From positions 186,001 through 250,000 of the forward strand of contig NZ_JALPRD010000003.1 in the NCBI RefSeq assembly GCF_023197165.1: a DNA stretch of 64,000 bases. Reading direction: 5' to 3'. Shown here piece by piece: positions 26,202-34,343 of the stretch. Within the stretch, counting starts at the first letter, position 1. Each line of letters begins with the position of its first letter. A program made the position numbers and the translations under genes. This DNA comes from Sphingopyxis sp. MSC1_008. Lineage in GTDB: Bacteria; Pseudomonadota; Alphaproteobacteria; Sphingomonadales; Sphingomonadaceae. The notes under the pieces are model-generated. The model did no database searches and was not told where the DNA came from. It was given only the letters and a program-made list of their open reading frames with translations.

Positions 26202-26684
26202 TTATAGCTGCTCGAGCATATGGTCGGCGCTCGACACCTTGAACTCGCCGGGGGCCTCGACGTTGAGCTGTTCGACGACGCCGTCGTTGACGATCATCGA
26301 GAAACGCTGGCCGCGCTTGCCCATGCCGAACGCCTTGCCGTCCATGGTGAGGCCCACCGCTTCGGCGAAGTCGCCATTGCCGTCGGCGAGCATCGTGACC
26401 GCGTCGCCGGCATTGGCATTCTTGCCCCACGCGCCCATCACGAAGGCGTCGTTGACCGCGGTGCAGACGATTTCGTCGACGCCCTTTGCCTTCAGTTCGC
26501 CGGCCTTGTCGACATAGCCCGGCAGGTGCTTGGCCGAGCAGGTCGGCGTGAAGGCGCCGGGGACCGAGAAGAGCGCGACGCGGCGGCCCTTGAAATAATC
26601 GGCGGTGTTGACCTGTTCGGGGCCGCTTTCGGTGACCTTTACGAAGGTGGCGTCGGGCAGCTTGTCTCCGGTCTGGATCGTCAT
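26202..26684 (-). CDS. Atypical 2-Cys/Prx5-type peroxiredoxin
   Basis: 160 residues (MTIQTGDKLPDATF). The peroxidatic Cys49 lies in PGAFTPTCS, the AhpE/Prx5-type signature, and the protein ends without a clear resolving Cys, so glutathione or thioredoxin may complete the cycle. The ATG at 26684 is favoured because AAAGG sits 9 nt upstream; an ATG at 26693 would abut the Shine-Dalgarno. Reduces hydrogen peroxide and alkyl hydroperoxides in the cytosol. Confidence 0.93.
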   Translation of the reverse strand: MTIQTGDKLPDATFVKVTESGPEQVNTADYFKGRRVALFSVPGAFTPTCSAKHLPGYVDKAGELKAKGVDEIVCTAVNDAFVMGAWGKNANAGDAVTMLADGNGDFAEAVGLTMDGKAFGMGKRGQRFSMIVNDGVVEQLNVEAPGEFKVSSADHMLEQL

Positions 26685-26814
26685 GGTCGGCATCCTTTCA
26701 CTCGAGGGGATTTGATGGCGGTGACATCGGGTGCGCCGGACGCCAAGTCAAGCGCAGCGCGGCGGTTGATCGAAAAGCTGGACCGCGCCGCCGCGACGCG
26801 GCATGGTGGCGCCC

Positions 26815-27378
26815 ATGAGCACAGACCCCACCTGGTTCACCGGCCAGCTGCTGCTTGCGCTGCCGGGCATCGGCGATCCCCGTTTCGAACATTCGGTGAT
26901 CGCGATGATCAGCCATGACGAAGAGGGCGCGATGGGGATCGGTATCGACGATCCGATCGACGGCATGACCGTCGGTGCGGTGCTCGACCAGCTCGAAATC
27001 GCGCACGAGGTGCCGCTCGATCAGCCAGTCTTCCTTGGCGGACCGGTCGAGCCGTCGCGCGGTTTCGTCCTCCACAGCCTCGACTGGGGCGGGCAGGAGG
27101 CGGTGCAGGTCAGCGATCGCTGGATGGTGTCGAGTTCGCACGATATCCTGCGCGCGATCGGTGAGGGGCGCGGTCCGTCGCGCTGGCTGGTGGCACTCGG
27201 TTATGCAGGATGGTCGCCGGGACAGCTTGAAGGCGAAATGGTTCGCCACGGCTGGCACGTCACGCCGGGCAGCGACGGCCTGTTATTCGAAACGCCGCCC
27301 GCCGAACGGTGGCAGGCGGCGTTTGCCGAAGCGGGAGTGGACGCCCGCTTGCTGACCACCGAAGGCGGCGAAGCTTAG
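26815..27378 (+). CDS. YqgE/AlgH family protein
   Basis: 187 residues: TWFTGQLLLALPGIGDPRFEHSVI, HDEEGAMGIGI, PVFLGGPVEPSRGFVLHS and YAGWSPGQLEGEM are the conserved blocks of the UPF0301/AlgH family. AlgH was linked to alginate regulation in Pseudomonas, but the molecular function is still unclear. The ATG at 26815 gives the usual N-terminus; an ATG at 26803 would add four residues. It is divergent from the peroxiredoxin gene. Confidence 0.93.
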   Translation: MSTDPTWFTGQLLLALPGIGDPRFEHSVIAMISHDEEGAMGIGIDDPIDGMTVGAVLDQLEIAHEVPLDQPVFLGGPVEPSRGFVLHSLDWGGQEAVQVSDRWMVSSSHDILRAIGEGRGPSRWLVALGYAGWSPGQLEGEMVRHGWHVTPGSDGLLFETPPAERWQAAFAEAGVDARLLTTEGGEA

Positions 27379-27382
27379 CTTT

Positions 27383-27462
27383 CAGTCGCCCCCGCGAAGG
27401 CGGGGGCCGCAAGATGCCTTACGCTACACAGACAACGGCCCCCGCCTTCGCGGGGGCGACGA
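27383..27462. repeat. Intergenic bipartite palindrome, family B variant
   Basis: Perfect inverted arms of 24 bp, 27385-27408 and 27437-27460, with core GCCCCCGCGAAGGCGGGGGC, separated by 28 nt. It lies between two convergent genes (AlgH and TPR protein) and could terminate both. Confidence 0.88.
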
Positions 27463-27468
27463 TATTGT

Positions 27469-27867
27469 TTATCGCGCCAGAGCGAGCAGCGGCTTGCCCT
27501 GATTAAGGTTGGCGAGCGCGGTGCGTGCGGCCCAGCGCGAATCGACATAGCGGCCGTCGGCGAGTTCGAGATCGTAGCGGATCGGGCTGCCGATTGCATT
27601 GTCGTACGCGGCGGCGGCTTCGGCGGTGCGGCCCAGACGAGCGTAAGCGGTGCCAAGATTGATCAGCCGCGACGGGTCGCGCGCGTAGAGGCCGGTCTCG
27701 CGGGTCAGCTTTTCGATCGCGGCGCGATTTTCACCAGCCTTGAGCTCGGCATAAGCGACCGGAAGCACCTCCGAATCGGCCTGCGGCGCGGTAACGACGA
27801 CGATCGATTGCGCCGCAGCAGGGCTCGCAAAAGCCAGTGCGAAGAGCGGCAGCAGAATTTTTTTCAT
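27469..27867 (-). CDS. Exported TPR-like protein
   Basis: 132 residues with a Sec signal peptide (LFALAFASPAAAQS). The mature part has a tetratricopeptide-like helix pair (INLGTAYARLGRTAEAAAAYDNAI). It is probably a small periplasmic scaffold protein; no partner is evident. It is divergent from ahcY across a 404-bp gap. Confidence 0.8.
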   Translation of the reverse strand: MKKILLPLFALAFASPAAAQSIVVVTAPQADSEVLPVAYAELKAGENRAAIEKLTRETGLYARDPSRLINLGTAYARLGRTAEAAAAYDNAIGSPIRYDLELADGRYVDSRWAARTALANLNQGKPLLALAR

Positions 27868-28271
27868 CTCACGTATCTCCCCGAAAACTTTCGCCGATTT
27901 TCTCGCGCGCTGGGCAAAAAGTCAATATTTTCCGGGGTTTGTAACACTCTTGTCACAATAGCAAATTAAGCTAATCGCAAGGCGCATTATAAGTCAGGAT
28001 TTTCAGAATCTTGGCGATACTGAGTTGTTGTCACAAAATCGTGGCTGCGATTGTCACAATTGCGTCCGCCAAAATTTATTTTCGTGGGGCCGGCGCATTT
28101 CGCGCCGTTGATTCGTGCGTCCGGCATCCCGGCGGGCGGTGTCGATATTGCGATATAAAGAAAAGTTTATATTTGATCGGCGGCGGCGTTTCGGCTAGGG
28201 CGCCGGGCATAATTACCCAAGATTTTCGTGGTCGCTCGCCTGCGACCGAACTCGCCTACAGGAGACTGAAC
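27868..28271. promoter_or_regulatory. Divergent promoter region of the TPR gene and ahcY with repeated TTGTCACAA boxes
   Basis: A 404-bp gap with no gene and unusually AT-rich for this window. Three exact TTGTCACAA boxes lie at 27950-27958, 28028-28036 and 28051-28059, and a 7/9 match (TTGTAACAC) at 27939-27947. Each box is a palindrome around its central base. The 3' part holds small hairpins (GGCGC-ATTTC-GCGCC near 28090) and an ahcY ribosome-binding site (CAGGAGA). I could not match it to the known SAH or SAM riboswitch cores. Confidence 0.6.
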
Positions 28272-29687
28272 GTGGCCACTCTCGCCGCCGATACCCGTGA
28301 CTATGTGATTGCCGACATCGGTCTTGCCGACTTCGGTCGCAAGGAAATCAACATCGCCGAAACCGAAATGCCGGGCCTGATGGCGCTGCGCAGCGAATTC
28401 GGCGCGGCACAGCCGCTGAAGGGCGCGCGCATCGTCGGGTCGCTCCACATGACGATCCAGACCGCGGTGCTGATCGAGACGCTGACAGCGCTCGGCGCCG
28501 ACGTCCGCTGGGCGACGTGCAACATCTTCTCGACGCAGGACCATGCCGCCGCCGCGATCGCCGCGACGGGCGTGCCGGTGTTCGCGGTGAAGGGCGAAAG
28601 CCTCGCTGATTATTGGGACTATGTCGGCCGCATTTTCGACTGGGGCGTCGAAGACGGCACGACCTGCAACCTGATCCTCGACGATGGCGGCGACGCCACG
28701 ATGTTCGCGCTGTGGGGCGCGAAGCTCGAAGCCGGGCAGGAAATGCCCGCGCCCGAGAATGAAGAAGAGATCGAAATGCAGCGCGCGCTGAAGGCGTTCG
28801 TCGCGGCGAACCCGGGCTACCTGACCAAGACGGTCAAGGCGATCAAGGGTGTGTCGGAAGAAACGACGACCGGCGTCCACCGCCTGTACCATATCGCCAA
28901 GAAGGGCGAGTTGCCCTTCCCCGCGATCAACGTCAACGACAGCGTCACCAAGTCGAAGTTCGACAACCTCTATGGTTGTAAGGAATCGCTGGTCGACGCG
29001 ATCCGCCGCGGCACCGACGTGATGCTCGCGGGCAAGGTCGCCACGGTTGCCGGCTTCGGCGACGTCGGCAAGGGTTCGGCCCAGTCGCTCCGCAACGGCG
29101 GCGCGCGCGTCCTCGTCACCGAAATCGATCCGATCTGCGCGCTGCAGGCGGCGATGGAAGGTTTCGAGGTCGTCACGATGGACGAAGCCGTCAAGCGTTC
29201 GGACATCTTCGTCACCGCGACGGGCAACGCCGACGTAATCACCGCCGAACATATGGCGGCGATGAAGAATATGGCGATCGTCTGCAACATCGGCCATTTC
29301 GACAGCGAGATTCAGATCGCGGCGCTCGCCAACTACAAGTGGACCGAAGTGAAGCCGCAGGTCGACCTGGTCGAATTCCCCGACGGCAAGCAGATCATCA
29401 TCCTGTCGAAGGGCCGTCTCGTAAACCTCGGTAACGCGACGGGTCACCCGAGCTTCGTGATGTCGGCGAGCTTCACCAACCAGACGCTGGCGCAGATCGA
29501 GCTGTGGACGCGCAGCGAGCAGTATAAGAACGACGTGTACGTCCTGCCCAAGCATCTCGACGAAAAGGTCGCGGCGCTGCACCTCGAAAAGCTGGGCGTG
29601 CAGCTCAGCCAACTGAGCCAGAAGCAGGCCGATTATATCGGCGTGCCGGTCGAAGGCCCGTTCAAGCCCGACCATTATCGTTATTGA
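28272..29687 (+). CDS. ahcY: S-adenosylhomocysteine hydrolase
   Basis: 471 residues from a GTG at 28272 behind CAGGAGACTGAAC. Splits S-adenosylhomocysteine into adenosine and homocysteine, relieving product inhibition of methyltransferases. Diagnostic segments are [54 protein letters not shown] with the NAD-linked Lys, [14 protein letters not shown] (NAD site), and the C-terminal KPDHYRY. A long regulatory leader precedes it. A terminator-like stem follows at 29719-29751. Confidence 0.97.
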   Translation: MATLAADTRDYVIADIGLADFGRKEINIAETEMPGLMALRSEFGAAQPLKGARIVGSLHMTIQTAVLIETLTALGADVRWATCNIFSTQDHAAAAIAATGVPVFAVKGESLADYWDYVGRIFDWGVEDGTTCNLILDDGGDATMFALWGAKLEAGQEMPAPENEEEIEMQRALKAFVAANPGYLTKTVKAIKGVSEETTTGVHRLYHIAKKGELPFPAINVNDSVTKSKFDNLYGCKESLVDAIRRGTDVMLAGKVATVAGFGDVGKGSAQSLRNGGARVLVTEIDPICALQAAMEGFEVVTMDEAVKRSDIFVTATGNADVITAEHMAAMKNMAIVCNIGHFDSEIQIAALANYKWTEVKPQVDLVEFPDGKQIIILSKGRLVNLGNATGHPSFVMSASFTNQTLAQIELWTRSEQYKNDVYVLPKHLDEKVAALHLEKLGVQLSQLSQKQADYIGVPVEGPFKPDHYRY

Positions 29688-29718
29688 TTCTTCGCCTCAC
29701 GGCGGACGAAAACTGTGG

Positions 29719-29751
29719 ACGGCGCGCCCATCGGAGGATGGGACGCGCCGT
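29719..29751 (+). terminator. Probable terminator after ahcY
   Basis: Stem ACGGCGCG-CCCATC (29719-29732) with GATGGG-A-CGCGCCGT (29737-29751), one bulged A, followed by TTTCG. The T-tract is short, so efficiency is uncertain. Confidence 0.6.
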
Positions 29752-29846
29752 TTCGCTGTGACATGCGATTGAAACATGACTCTATCGCCTTTAGGGCAAG
29801 CGATCATGCGCGCGGGACATCCGGACAAGCGAGGACATAGGACGGG

Positions 29847-32210
29847 ATGAGCGGATCGCTTTCCCCAACCTTTTTGTTCGCCCTCGGTCTGTTCGCCGCA
29901 CTCTGGCTGCTTGCCGGATTTTGGGCGACCGTGCGCGGGATTGCGATGCAGCGGCGCTCGGCGTTCGTTGCAGGGCAGGCCGAACGGCTCGCGAGCCTGG
30001 TCGAAGCGTCGCCCCAGCTTCCCGTCATCGTCCGCGCCGACTGGCGGATCGAGGCGAGCGAGCGGCTCGGCCGCTGGTTGGGGCTCAGCCAAGGCCCGCG
30101 CAATTTCGACGAGCTGCGCGGACTGGGCAGCGGGCTCGACGCGGCGGGCCATGATGCGCTGCGGCAGGCGATTCTCGGCGCGCAGCGCGGCGCGAAGCCC
30201 TTTACGCTGAGCCTGAAGCCCGAGGGCGGCGACCGGGCGATCATCATCCACGGCGCCGCGGCGCCGAACGCGGTCGGCGGGCCGGGCGGCGTGCTGCTCT
30301 GGCTAAGCGACGCGACCGACGGGCAGCGGGCGCTGGCGCACGCGCGCAGCGAGCGCGACGAGGCGATGGCGGCGTTCGAAGCCTTGTCGGGGCTGATCGA
30401 GGCGGCGCCCTTTCCGATGTGGTTCCGCGACACCGATCTCCATCTCGCGCTCGTCAACACCGCCTATGTCCGCGCGGTCGAGGCGAAGAGCGCGGTCGCG
30501 GTGATCGATGGCGCGATCGAACTGTGCGAGACCGTGGCCGGCGTGAGCGCCGCCGAAGCCGCCGACGAAGCGCGCATCGCGGGATCGGCGCAGGTCCGCA
30601 CGATTCCCGTGACGATCGAAGGCGAACGCCGCATCATGCGCGTCGTCGACGTGCCGCTGGCGCCGCAAGGTGGCCGGGTGATCGGGATCGCCGGTTATGC
30701 GATCGACATCCAGGAACTCGAAACCGAGCGCGGCGCGCACCGCCGCTTCGTCGATACCCAGCGCGAACTGCTCGACCGGTTGTCGGCGGCGGTTGCGCAA
30801 TTCGGTCCCGATCAGGGGCTCAATTTCGCCAACCTGCCGTTCCGCCGCTTGTTCGGTATCGAGTCCGACGATGTCGCCGAGGCACTGCCGTTCGCGCGCC
30901 TGCTCGATGCCTGGCGCGAACGCGGGCGGACACCCGAGGTGCGTAATTATCCCGAATGGCGTCAGGCGCATGTCGACTGGTTCGCGCAGCCCGGGGCGAT
31001 CGAAGAGGATTGGCTGCTGCGCGACGGCACGCACCTTCATGTCGTTGCGCAACCGACCCCTGACGGCGGGCTGCTGCTGATCGCCGAGGACAAGACCGAG
31101 CAGGTCCAGCTCGCGGGCGCGCGCGACACGCTGCTGCGCGTGCGCACCGCGACCTTCGACAATCTGTTCGAGGCGGTCGCGGTCTTCGCGCCCGACGGGC
31201 GGCTGCATCTGTGGAACCAGCGTTTCCGCCGGCTGTGGGGCATCGACGAGCCGACGCTCGCGGCGCATCCGCGTGTCGATGCGCTGATGGGCGGTCTCGC
31301 CGACCGGCTCGCCAAACCGAACCAGATCAGCATCGTGCAGGAAGTCATCCGCGCCGCGACGTTGGAACGCCAGCAGCGTGTCGGCGAGGTTCGCTTCGCC
31401 GACGGGCGCCATTTCGATTTCGCGTCGATCCCGCTGCCCGACGGCAATGCGCTGCTCATCATGCTCGACATCACGGCGAGCCGGAAGATGGAAGGCGCGC
31501 TGCGCGAACGCAACGAAGCGCTCGAGGCTGCCGACAAGGCGAAGACCGCCTTCCTGTCGCGGATGAGTTATGAATTGCGCACGCCGCTGACCTCGATCGG
31601 CGGCTTCGGCGAGATGCTGCAGGCGGGTTATGCCGGCAAGCTCGGCGACCAGCAGCGCGCCTATATCGATGCGATCATGGATTCGGTCGCGGTGCTCTCC
31701 CGCCAGATCGACAATGTGCTCGACTTGGCACAGGGCGAGGCGGGGACGCTCGTTGTCGAGCGCGCGTCGGTCGATATTCGCGCGCTGCTCGAAGGTGCCC
31801 TCGCCGACGCCAAGCCCCTTGCCGACAGCGAGAAGGTCGAACTCGTCGGAAATATTTCAGCGAACCTCGGCAGCATCGACGGCGATGCGCCGCGGCTGTC
31901 GCGCCTCGTCGCGGGGCTGCTCGATAATGCGGTGCGCTTCACCGCGCCGTCGCGCAAATCGGGCGCGCGCGTGCTGCTCCACGCCGATGGCGATGCGCAC
32001 GGCGTTGACATCATCGTGTCGGATAATGGGCCGGGCATGCCCGAGGCGGCCGCGGCGGTCGCCAAGGGGCAGCACGCGGGGACCGCGACCGGGGGCATCG
32101 GGCTCGCGCTCGCGCGCCAACTCGCCGCGGCGCATGGCGGGACGATGGAAGTCGTGAGCGAGCAAGGCCAGGGCACGCTCGTGCGGATCAGCCTGCCGCG
32201 CGGCGCATGA
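29847..32210 (+). CDS. divL: DivL-type PAS sensor kinase with Tyr at the phospho-site
   Basis: 787 residues. One N-terminal membrane helix (about 7-28) is followed by several PAS-like domains (roughly 150-540) and a kinase core. The H-box reads MSYELRTPL, with Tyr575 where canonical kinases have His, the hallmark of Caulobacter DivL. The ATPase motifs remain intact (N-box LDNAVRF, DNGPGMP, GGIGLALA). DivL works with CckA and DivK in polar control of CtrA phosphorylation. Its place directly before tsaE supports the assignment. It overlaps tsaE by 4 nt (ATGA). Confidence 0.88.
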   Translation: MSGSLSPTFLFALGLFAALWLLAGFWATVRGIAMQRRSAFVAGQAERLASLVEASPQLPVIVRADWRIEASERLGRWLGLSQGPRNFDELRGLGSGLDAAGHDALRQAILGAQRGAKPFTLSLKPEGGDRAIIIHGAAAPNAVGGPGGVLLWLSDATDGQRALAHARSERDEAMAAFEALSGLIEAAPFPMWFRDTDLHLALVNTAYVRAVEAKSAVAVIDGAIELCETVAGVSAAEAADEARIAGSAQVRTIPVTIEGERRIMRVVDVPLAPQGGRVIGIAGYAIDIQELETERGAHRRFVDTQRELLDRLSAAVAQFGPDQGLNFANLPFRRLFGIESDDVAEALPFARLLDAWRERGRTPEVRNYPEWRQAHVDWFAQPGAIEEDWLLRDGTHLHVVAQPTPDGGLLLIAEDKTEQVQLAGARDTLLRVRTATFDNLFEAVAVFAPDGRLHLWNQRFRRLWGIDEPTLAAHPRVDALMGGLADRLAKPNQISIVQEVIRAATLERQQRVGEVRFADGRHFDFASIPLPDGNALLIMLDITASRKMEGALRERNEALEAADKAKTAFLSRMSYELRTPLTSIGGFGEMLQAGYAGKLGDQQRAYIDAIMDSVAVLSRQIDNVLDLAQGEAGTLVVERASVDIRALLEGALADAKPLADSEKVELVGNISANLGSIDGDAPRLSRLVAGLLDNAVRFTAPSRKSGARVLLHADGDAHGVDIIVSDNGPGMPEAAAAVAKGQHAGTATGGIGLALARQLAAAHGGTMEVVSEQGQGTLVRISLPRGA

Positions 32211-32659
32211 CGGTTTTTACCTGCAACTACGGCCTGGACGATGCCGAGCGGATTGGCGCGGCGATCGGGGCCGCGCTGGTCGCGGGCGACGTCGTGTTGC
32301 TGTCGGGCGATCTTGGCGCGGGCAAGACGACGCTCGCGCGCGCGATGCTGAAGGCGCGCGGGCTCGTGGGCGAGGCGCCGAGCCCGACCTTTGCGATCGT
32401 CCAGCCCTATGCGCCGCCCGAGGTCGATCTGCCGATTGCGCATGTCGATCTCTACCGGATCGAGGGCGAGGATGAACTGATCGAACTCGGGCTCGACGAT
32501 TATCGCTATGACGGCGCACTGCTGATCGAATGGCCCGAACGTCTGGGCGGCGAAGGCTGGCCGGGCGCGCTGCTGCTCACGATTTCGGGTGCGGGCGACG
32601 CGCGCGTCTTGACAGCGTCGGTGCCGCCCGCTTGGGGAGCAAGATGGCCGCTCCGATGA
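32207..32659 (+). CDS. tsaE: tRNA threonylcarbamoyladenosine biosynthesis ATPase TsaE
   Basis: 150-residue P-loop protein (GDLGAGKT at 34-41, PSPTFAIVQPY and HVDLYRI), the ATPase that resets the TsaBD complex during t6A37 synthesis in tRNAs reading ANN codons. It overlaps divL (ATGA, 32207-32210) and the next gene, so it is translationally coupled in the divL-addA operon. Confidence 0.95.
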   Translation: MTVFTCNYGLDDAERIGAAIGAALVAGDVVLLSGDLGAGKTTLARAMLKARGLVGEAPSPTFAIVQPYAPPEVDLPIAHVDLYRIEGEDELIELGLDDYRYDGALLIEWPERLGGEGWPGALLLTISGAGDARVLTASVPPAWGARWPLR

Positions 32660-33627
32660 TTCCGCCCCCCCATGCGCCCGCCTTTCTCGCCGCGCATGGC
32701 TGGGGCGATGCCCAGATTTTGCCGCTCGCCGGCGACGCGTCCTTCCGCCGCTATTTCCGGATCGTCGACGGTGACCGGCAGGCGGTGTTGATGGACGCCC
32801 CGCCGCCGCACGAGGACCCGCGGCCGTTCATCGCGGTCGCCGAATATCTGTGCGAACAGGGGCTGACAGCGCCGACGATCCTCGCGCGCGATCTGGAGCG
32901 GGGGCTGCTGTTGATTGACGATTTCGGCGACGTGCGGCTCCGCGAAACCGTCGATGAGGCGCCGCACACCGAGGCCGACTATTATGCCGGGGTCACCGAC
33001 CTGCTCGTCCACCTCCACGCGCGGCCGCCGATGGAAGGGCTGCCGGTACACGGGCTCGATCAATGGCTCGACGAGGTGATGCTGTTCAGCGACTGGTATT
33101 GCCCGGCGTTCGAGATCGAGGTCGACCGCGATGCGTTTCGCGCCGCGTGGGCCGAGGTGCTGACGCCGGTCGAGCATGACGGCTTGCCGCGCGTCACGGT
33201 GCTGCGCGACTATCATGCCGAAAATATCATGCTGGTGCCCGGCAAAGACGGCATCAAGCATTACGGCCTGCTCGATTTCCAGGACGCGCTCGTTGGCCAT
33301 CCCGCCTACGACCTCGCCTCGGTGCTCGAAGATGCGCGGCGCGACGTGAGCCCGGCGGTCGAGGCTGCGATGCTCGCGCGTTATCATGCGGCGACGGAAC
33401 AGGACATCGAGGCCGCCTATTGGGCGCTCGCCGCGCAGCGCAATACTCGCATCCTCGGCGTCTTCGTGCGGCTGTGGAAGCGCGACAACAAGCCGCATTA
33501 CAAGAGTTTCCAGCCGCGCATGTGGGGGCTGCTCGAACGCGATCTTGCGCATCCGGCGCTTGTCCCCGTTCGGCAATGGTTCGACGCCAATGTGCCGCTC
33601 AAGAAACGGGCGGAGATTTGGTTGTGA
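32644..33627 (+). CDS. amgK: Anomeric MurNAc/GlcNAc kinase AmgK
   Basis: 327 residues with an aminoglycoside-phosphotransferase/choline-kinase fold: LAGDASFRRYFRI nucleotide loop, catalytic VLRDYHAENIML (Brenner motif H-D/R-D type) and LDFQDALVGHPAYDLASVLEDAR metal-binding loop. AmgK phosphorylates the anomeric carbon of recycled MurNAc, allowing UDP-MurNAc synthesis without MurA and so intrinsic fosfomycin tolerance. The ATG at 32644 has GGGGAG 4 nt upstream; an ATG at 32656 forming ATGA with the tsaE stop is the alternative. murU follows. Confidence 0.9.
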   Translation: MAAPMIPPPHAPAFLAAHGWGDAQILPLAGDASFRRYFRIVDGDRQAVLMDAPPPHEDPRPFIAVAEYLCEQGLTAPTILARDLERGLLLIDDFGDVRLRETVDEAPHTEADYYAGVTDLLVHLHARPPMEGLPVHGLDQWLDEVMLFSDWYCPAFEIEVDRDAFRAAWAEVLTPVEHDGLPRVTVLRDYHAENIMLVPGKDGIKHYGLLDFQDALVGHPAYDLASVLEDARRDVSPAVEAAMLARYHAATEQDIEAAYWALAAQRNTRILGVFVRLWKRDNKPHYKSFQPRMWGLLERDLAHPALVPVRQWFDANVPLKKRAEIWL

Positions 33628-34343
33628 GCGTGAAGATCGAAAGCGCGATGGTGATGGCGGCGGGGATCGGCAAGCGCATGCGCCCGCTCACCGCCACCCG
33701 GCCGAAACCGTTGGTGCGCGTCGCGGGCAAGGCGCTGATCGACCATAGCCTCGACCGCATCGAGGCGGCGGGGGTCGAGCATGTCGTCGTCAACGTCCAT
33801 TATCTCGCCGACGCGCTCGAAGCGCATCTCGCGGCGCAGAAGCGCAGCTTCAGCATCGCGATCTCGGACGAGCGCGACCTGCTGCTCGAAACCGGCGGTG
33901 GGATGGTCAAGGCGCTGCCGCAGCTTCGCGGCGATCCGATCCTGATCGTCAACAGCGACAATATCTGGACCGACGGACCGCAGGACAGCATCCGGCACCT
34001 CGCGCGTCACTGGGACGGCGAGCGGATGGACGCTTTGTTGCTGCTGATCCGGCAGGCGAGTGCGACGGGGCACGGCGGACGCGGCGATTTCCATATGGAC
34101 GGCGACGGCAAGCTGTCGCGCCGCAAGCCGGGGCGGATCGCGCCCTTTGTCTACACCGGCATCCAGCTCATCTCGCCGCTACTGCTCGAGGACGCGCCCG
34201 AGGGGGCGTTTTCGACCAACATCTTGTGGGACCGCGCGATTGCGGCGGGGCGGCTTTATGGCCTGTCGCACATGGGGCAGTGGTTCGACGTCGGCACCCC
34301 GGCGAGCATCGCGCCGACCGAAGCCGCGCTGACGGATGGCTGA
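33624..34343 (+). CDS. murU: MurNAc-1-phosphate uridylyltransferase MurU
   Basis: 239-residue nucleotidyltransferase. The signature is MAAGIGKRMRPLTATRPKPL, then VNSDNIW (metal-binding Asp) and the C-terminal WFDVGTPASI. Together with AmgK it converts recycled MurNAc to UDP-MurNAc. The GTG at 33624 overlaps the amgK stop (GTGA). The stop lies 8 nt inside addB. It could also be read as a generic sugar nucleotidyltransferase, but the amgK partner makes MurU most likely. Confidence 0.92.
   Translation: MSVKIESAMVMAAGIGKRMRPLTATRPKPLVRVAGKALIDHSLDRIEAAGVEHVVVNVHYLADALEAHLAAQKRSFSIAISDERDLLLETGGGMVKALPQLRGDPILIVNSDNIWTDGPQDSIRHLARHWDGERMDALLLLIRQASATGHGGRGDFHMDGDGKLSRRKPGRIAPFVYTGIQLISPLLLEDAPEGAFSTNILWDRAIAAGRLYGLSHMGQWFDVGTPASIAPTEAALTDG

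Noticed and set aside
27868..28271. SAH or SAM riboswitch in the ahcY leader
   Set aside because: Considered because of the gene, but the conserved SAH-riboswitch core and SAM-II/SAM-SAH pseudoknot sequences could not be matched by eye.
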